This document shows, one piece after another, positions 15,604 through 18,962 of a stretch of 18,962 nt of DNA. Both the position numbers and the translations under genes were made by a program. The notes beneath the pieces were generated by a model that was given only the letters and a program-made list of their open reading frames with translations, was not told where the DNA came from and did not search any database. Numbering within the stretch: position 1 is the first letter of the stretch; each line of letters begins with the position of its first letter. The stretch is taken from positions 1 to 18,962 of the forward strand of contig JBOFDP010000058.1 in NCBI GenBank assembly GCA_051647125.1, in the 5' to 3' direction. The stretch comes from JBOFDP01 sp051647125. GTDB taxonomy: Bacteria; Bacteroidota; Bacteroidia; Chitinophagales; Chitinophagaceae.

Positions 15604-15633
15604 CAAAGATACTCTAAAATAATGATTTTTCAA
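15604..15633 (-). promoter_or_regulatory. Promoter of the clpP-clpP-DUF2807-clpX-truB operon
   Basis: Read on the minus strand, TTG (15631-15633), 19 bases, then TATCTTTG (15604-15611). Both the -33 TTG and the -7 TAnnTTTG elements and their spacing fit the Bacteroidota housekeeping promoter. It is the only promoter in the window where both elements are clear. Confidence 0.65.
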
Positions 15634-15709
15634 GTTTCAAATTCATCTACAATATCAATTCTATATAAGGTTAATTACATTTATGAATAGTTTTATAATT
15701 CCTATAAAA

Positions 15710-16468
15710 TTAAAACCCTTCTATCTTGGTCCCGTATCGATGCCACCCTGGAGAAGATTGATAAATAGCTACTTGGGCTTGTGGTACTTTAATACGAAGT
15801 TCCAAAGAAGTATTCTCTAAAAAACTATTAGTTACTGCTGGAGGAAGTGTAGATTCTACTCTCAATTCCTTCAATCTAGAACAATTGTCAAAAGCCCCAT
15901 ATCCTATCCTAGTTACATTTTTAGGAATTGTTATTTTTGTTAAACTCTTACACTCTAAAAAAGCTTCATTCCCAATAGTAGTTAATGCTTGAGGAAGAAT
16001 AATTTCTTTTATATTTGTACAATAAGCAAATAAATTATTACTAATTTTTTCAAGACTTATAGGAAGGTTAATCTTTTGCAAATTAATACATCCTTCAAAA
16101 GCTGATGCTTCTATAATAGAAATAGAAGAAGGAAGTTTTATATGACGTATATTTTCACAATGATAAAAAGTATTTTCCCCTATAACAACAACCGTAGAAG
16201 GTATTTCTACACTATCTATAAAATCCAACCATTCAAAAACACCTTGTTGTTCGCCATTTTTACCTTTATATGAAGATATTGCCATTATTGGTAAACCTTT
16301 ATATCTAGTAGGAATTTTTATAATATTATCCTCTCCATTATATCCTGTAAGAACAGCTATTCCTTGATTATCAACCTTGAATACAAATATTTTTTTTTCC
16401 TTTTGAGCATAAAGTATTTGGAACATACTACAACAAATTAACATCAAAATAACTCTTTTCATAAACAA
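15710..16468 (-). CDS. Secreted BspA-type leucine-rich-repeat protein
   Basis: A 252-residue protein with a signal peptide (MFMKRVILMLICCSMFQILYA, then QKEKK) and about five 23-residue LRR_5 repeats from about 88 to 205. The repeat pattern is 'VEIPSTVVVIGENTFYHCENI', with IGxxAFxxCxxL recurring as SAFEGCINL, NLFAYCTNI, EAFLECKSL and GAFDNCSRL. This is the BspA / Treponema TpLRR class, known in several Bacteroidota as surface proteins and in some as adhesins. The C-terminus (VPQAQVAIYQSSPGWHRY...IEGF) matches the capping sequence usual after these repeats. No lipobox or T9SS domain is seen, so how it stays at or leaves the surface is unclear. It is monocistronic with its own -7 box. Start M1 or M3. 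Confidence 0.88.
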   Translation of the reverse strand: MFMKRVILMLICCSMFQILYAQKEKKIFVFKVDNQGIAVLTGYNGEDNIIKIPTRYKGLPIMAISSYKGKNGEQQGVFEWLDFIDSVEIPSTVVVIGENTFYHCENIRHIKLPSSISIIEASAFEGCINLQKINLPISLEKISNNLFAYCTNIKEIILPQALTTIGNEAFLECKSLTKITIPKNVTRIGYGAFDNCSRLKELRVESTLPPAVTNSFLENTSLELRIKVPQAQVAIYQSSPGWHRYGTKIEGF

Positions 16469-16484
16469 TATATTTTATATGATA

Positions 16485-16492
16485 CAAATGTA
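16485..16492 (-). promoter_or_regulatory. Bacteroidota -7 promoter box for the LRR gene
   Basis: The minus strand reads TACATTTG, an exact TAnnTTTG match 16 bases before the start at 16468, implying a very short leader. No TTG is seen at the -33 distance. Confidence 0.5.
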
Positions 16493-16574
16493 CGATATTT
16501 ATATTATATAAAAAGTTAAAATAAGAATTTTATAATTATTAAAAATACTTGGTAAAGTTATAACACCTCCATAT

Positions 16575-17177
16575 TCAAGATTTTTTAGCCTTGATATACC
16601 TAGTAATATTGAGATAGTGCATCATTTTAAGCAATGCCTGACTTCTATGGCTAATTCGATTTTTTACTTCAAGATTCATCTGAGCAAGAGAAATATCATA
16701 CCCTAAAGGTTTAAATATACTATCATATCCAAACCCATTATTTCCTATTTCTTGAGAAAGAATTTCACCCTTCAAAATTCCTTTAAAATAATGAATTTTA
16801 TCTTGAAATATCAATGCAATCATAGTAATAAATCGAGCTTTTCTATGATTCTCTTCTTTCATATGGAATAAAACCTTTGCCCTATTTTCAGCATCAGAGG
16901 CATGCTCACCTGCATATCTTTTAGAATACACCCCAGGCAAATTCTCTAATGCTTCAATTTCCAATCCAGAATCATCGCCAAAAACAAACATATTATATTT
17001 TTCAAAAATAGTTTGTGCCTTAATTAACGCATTCTCTTTAAAAGTACTTCCTACTTCTGGAATATCTTCAAAAAAATGAATGTCAGATAAAGATAGTATT
17101 TGTATTTTCTGATTTGCGAAAAATATGGCTTCTTGTAATTTATGTTGATTATTGGTAGCAAAAATAAACTTCATCAT
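16575..17177 (-). CDS. rdgB: RdgB/HAM1 XTP/dITP pyrophosphatase
   Basis: Hydrolyses non-canonical purine nucleoside triphosphates (dITP, XTP) to monophosphates, keeping them out of DNA and RNA. The 200-residue protein has the family pattern: FATNNQHK (6-13), TFKENALIKA (45-54), DDSGLEIEAL (68-77), PGVYSKRYAG (81-90), GFGYDSIF (148-155) and KNRISHRSQAL (172-182). The start is M1 or M2, since two ATGs are adjacent. It lies 77 bases after nuoJ on the same strand, so it may be read as part of the nuo transcript, although this gap is larger than those inside the nuo genes. About 106 bases then separate it from the LRR gene. Confidence 0.96.
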   Translation of the reverse strand: MMKFIFATNNQHKLQEAIFFANQKIQILSLSDIHFFEDIPEVGSTFKENALIKAQTIFEKYNMFVFGDDSGLEIEALENLPGVYSKRYAGEHASDAENRAKVLFHMKEENHRKARFITMIALIFQDKIHYFKGILKGEILSQEIGNNGFGYDSIFKPLGYDISLAQMNLEVKNRISHRSQALLKMMHYLNITRYIKAKKS

Positions 17178-17254
17178 ATTATTTTCTTATTCCTCTCAAA
17201 AAAAGATTGAAAGATAATGATTCTCTTTCACACACTTGAATATTTATATATCTA

Positions 17255-17758
17255 CTAATTCTTTTTTGCTAATGTAACTGCCCCCAATATAGCAATTAAG
17301 AATAAGATACTACTTATTTCAAAAGGTAATACAAAGTGTGTAAATAAAACTTTACCTAAATTTTGTACCAATCCTTCCTCTCCTATGTATGGATTAACTA
17401 TCTTATTTTGAAGTTGATCCATCTTATGCAAGGCGGCAACTATAATTAATAAAATCATCATTCCAGAAATAGTTGCAGCAATAAGCATCCAAGGCTTATT
17501 ATGAGGCTCTTCTTGCTTATTCAAATTCATCATCATAACAACAAATAAAAACAACACCATAATTGCCCCAGCATAAACAATAATATTTACTACCCCAATA
17601 AACTGAGCATTCATTAAAATATAATGACCTGATATACCAAAAAATACAACAATAAGAGCAAGAATACTATAAATAGGATGCTTGCTTAATACAACAATAA
17701 ACGCTGCTAAAACTGTAATTGCCGATAATGTCCAAAACAAAATTTCACTAATATACAT
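17255..17758 (-). CDS. nuoJ: NADH-quinone oxidoreductase subunit J
   Basis: Membrane subunit of respiratory complex I, 167 residues, with about five hydrophobic helices at roughly 4-24, 29-49, 54-77, 90-110 and 140-162. The conserved core VNIIVYAGAIMVLFLFVVMM (56-75) with the YAGAIMVLF signature identifies it. It begins 8 bases after nuoI. In standard nuo operons nuoK follows directly; here rdgB does, and no nuoK frame is found in the 77-base gap or beyond in the window. The remaining proton-pumping subunits K, L, M and N must lie elsewhere if the complex is complete. Confidence 0.94.
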   Translation of the reverse strand: MYISEILFWTLSAITVLAAFIVVLSKHPIYSILALIVVFFGISGHYILMNAQFIGVVNIIVYAGAIMVLFLFVVMMMNLNKQEEPHNKPWMLIAATISGMMILLIIVAALHKMDQLQNKIVNPYIGEEGLVQNLGKVLFTHFVLPFEISSILFLIAILGAVTLAKKN

Positions 17759-17766
17759 AAAAAAAA

Positions 17767-18309
17767 TTATTTCTTGCTATATAATCCTAAAGCTTCTTGA
17801 TATTTATGGGGTTCATGGACTTGATTTGGTATTAACAAATCTTCTTTGGTATAAATAAAACGCTCCCTTTTGTAATTAGCCGAAGGAACTGTCTCGCTGA
17901 GGTAAATAGCATCCTTAGGACAAGCTTCTTCACACAACCCACAAAAAATACAACGTAACATATTAATTTCATACCGTGCTGCATATTTCTCCTCCACATA
18001 CAAATGCTCTTCTCCTGATTTTCTTTGAGCAGCTTCCATAGTAATAGCTTCCGCAGGACATGCCACCGCACATAATCCACACGCAGTACATTTTTCTCTA
18101 CCTGATTCATCTCTATTCAGGATATGTAGTCCTCTATAAACCTTACTAAATTCTCTCTTCTGTTCAGGATATTGAATAGTAGCTCTCTTCCTAAAACAAT
18201 GCTTCAAAGTAATAAACATTCCTTTAATAATAGCAAGAAAATATAATCTTTCTATCCAAGATAAAGGAGTATCTTTTACAACTCTTAAACGATTAGTCAA
18301 TGCTTTCAT
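17767..18309 (-). CDS. nuoI: NADH-quinone oxidoreductase subunit I
   Basis: Peripheral-arm subunit of complex I holding the N6a and N6b [4Fe-4S] clusters that carry electrons toward quinone. The 180-residue protein has two ferredoxin motifs, CTACGLCAVAC (C74, C77, C80, C84 then P) and CIFCGLCEEAC (C120, C123, C126, C130 then P), with all eight cysteines present. The N-terminal segment IERLYFLAIIKGMFITLKH is amphipathic, as expected for membrane contact, and YRGLHIL precedes the first cluster as usual. It lies 15 bases after nuoH and 8 before nuoJ, so the three are co-transcribed. Confidence 0.97.
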   Translation of the reverse strand: MKALTNRLRVVKDTPLSWIERLYFLAIIKGMFITLKHCFRKRATIQYPEQKREFSKVYRGLHILNRDESGREKCTACGLCAVACPAEAITMEAAQRKSGEEHLYVEEKYAARYEINMLRCIFCGLCEEACPKDAIYLSETVPSANYKRERFIYTKEDLLIPNQVHEPHKYQEALGLYSKK

Positions 18310-18324
18310 TTATATATTAAATTT

Positions 18325-18962
18325 TTATTTTTTTAACCATAATAATATAATCCCAGTAATTAACATATTAATTAGTCCTAATGGTATTAAGCCTTTCCAT
18401 CCCAAACGCATTAGTTGGTCAAATCTAAATCTTGGTAATGTCCACCTTACCCACATAAATACAAACATAAAGAACAAAGCTTTTGCAACCAACGAAAGAA
18501 ATCCTAATATAGCTATTGTATTGGTACCCAATGTACTTGTAGATTCATCAAAAAAAGGAATATCATAACCTCCAAAATACAAAGTACTCATAATCATACT
18601 AGCAGTAAACATATTAATATATTCTGCAAACAAATAAAATCCTAATTTCATAGAAGAATATTCAGAATGATACCCTCCAATAAGTTCATTTTCAGCTTCT
18701 GCCAAATCAAAAGGAGCACGATTACACTCAGCAAAAGAACAAATCAGAAAAAGAATAAACCCTAAAGGTTGAATGAGTACATGCCAATTCCCTGCCTGTT
18801 GTTGCAAAACTATTTCTTTAAGGCTAAATGTACCTGTAGCCATAATTAAAGCTATAATAGCAAAACCCATGGCTAATTCATACGAAATCATTTGTGAGGC
18901 TACACGCAAAGCACTCATTCTAGAATATTTATTATTTGAAGCCCAGCCGCCTATCATCACAC
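18325..18962 (-). CDS. nuoH: NADH-quinone oxidoreductase subunit H, C-terminal part (partial)
   Basis: The last 212 or so codons of the complex I quinone-chamber subunit; the reading frame continues past the right edge, so the true start is outside. IGGWASNNKYS at the visible start matches the conserved 'GWaSNnKY' of NuoH. The strongly conserved FDLAEAENELIGGYHSEYS (84-102 of the visible part) lines the quinone cavity. Several membrane helices follow, up to MLITGIILLWLKK at the end. Full-length NuoH is about 340-350 residues, so roughly 60% is visible. The methionine near the edge is internal, not a start. Confidence 0.96.
   Translation of the reverse strand, partial: VMIGGWASNNKYSRMSALRVASQMISYELAMGFAIIALIMATGTFSLKEIVLQQQAGNWHVLIQPLGFILFLICSFAECNRAPFDLAEAENELIGGYHSEYSSMKLGFYLFAEYINMFTASMIMSTLYFGGYDIPFFDESTSTLGTNTIAILGFLSLVAKALFFMFVFMWVRWTLPRFRFDQLMRLGWKGLIPLGLINMLITGIILLWLKK

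Noticed and set aside
15691..15709. Hairpin TTTTATA-ATTCC-TATAAAA right after the LRR gene stop
   Set aside because: The stem is only seven A/T pairs and no T tract follows in the direction of transcription, so I did not call it a terminator.
15576..15709. Searched for a CIRCE or other heat-shock operator upstream of the clp operon
   Set aside because: No inverted repeat of the TTAGCACTC type or other long palindrome is visible; only the basal promoter elements are seen.
17209..17216. TATCTTTC on the minus strand upstream of rdgB as a promoter
   Set aside because: The final G of TAnnTTTG is missing and there is no -33 element; rdgB could equally be read from the nuo transcript.

Overview
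The window is AT-rich bacterial chromosome, very probably from a Bacteroidota species (Cytophagales-like is my best guess, as inference). The grounds are: a DUF2851 protein, a DUF2807 (head GIN) lipoprotein, a short TruB without a C-terminal PUA domain, two adjacent clpP genes beside clpX, an N-terminal fragment resembling Bacteroidota DUF2027/Smr proteins, and exact matches to the Bacteroidota -7 promoter box TAnnTTTG in front of seven gene starts. Gene density is high, with no non-coding stretch over 300 bases. I see no tRNA, rRNA, CRISPR array or insertion sequence.

Layout, left to right. (1) 1-356: start of a leftward DUF2027-like gene, then a divergent promoter region. (2) 357-2864, rightward: ffh (SRP GTPase) and an AI-2E family permease. 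(3) 2895-5793, leftward: trxA, galE and a DUF2851 gene. (4) 5800-10808, rightward: two tandem paralogous lipoprotein genes of unknown function with duplicated leaders, an M1-type metallopeptidase, queA and ruvX. The second lipoprotein gene, the peptidase, queA and ruvX are spaced 35, 4 and 6 bases apart and look like one transcript. (5) 10921-11460: a small outer-membrane beta-barrel gene with its own promoter, ending in a hairpin terminator shared with the convergent operon. (6) 11473-15611, leftward: a compact operon clpP-clpP-DUF2807 lipoprotein-clpX-truB with a clear promoter. (7) 15710-16492, leftward: a secreted BspA-type leucine-rich-repeat protein. (8) 16575-18962, leftward: the 3' part of nuoH, then nuoI, nuoJ and rdgB. 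nuoJ is followed by rdgB rather than nuoK.

Most genes are core housekeeping: protein targeting, redox, proteolysis, tRNA modification, nucleotide-pool cleansing and respiratory complex I. The cell-envelope genes (two lipoproteins, DUF2807 lipoprotein, barrel, LRR protein, peptidase) are the accessory layer. No obvious new defence or mobile system is present. The most unusual locus is the lipoprotein duplication at 5900-7310: an in-frame, selectively diverged gene pair with near-identical leaders, a conserved palindrome, and a terminator that separates copy 1 from copy 2 but is absent after copy 2. Next come the lipoprotein gene inside the Clp operon and the break in nuo gene order after nuoJ.
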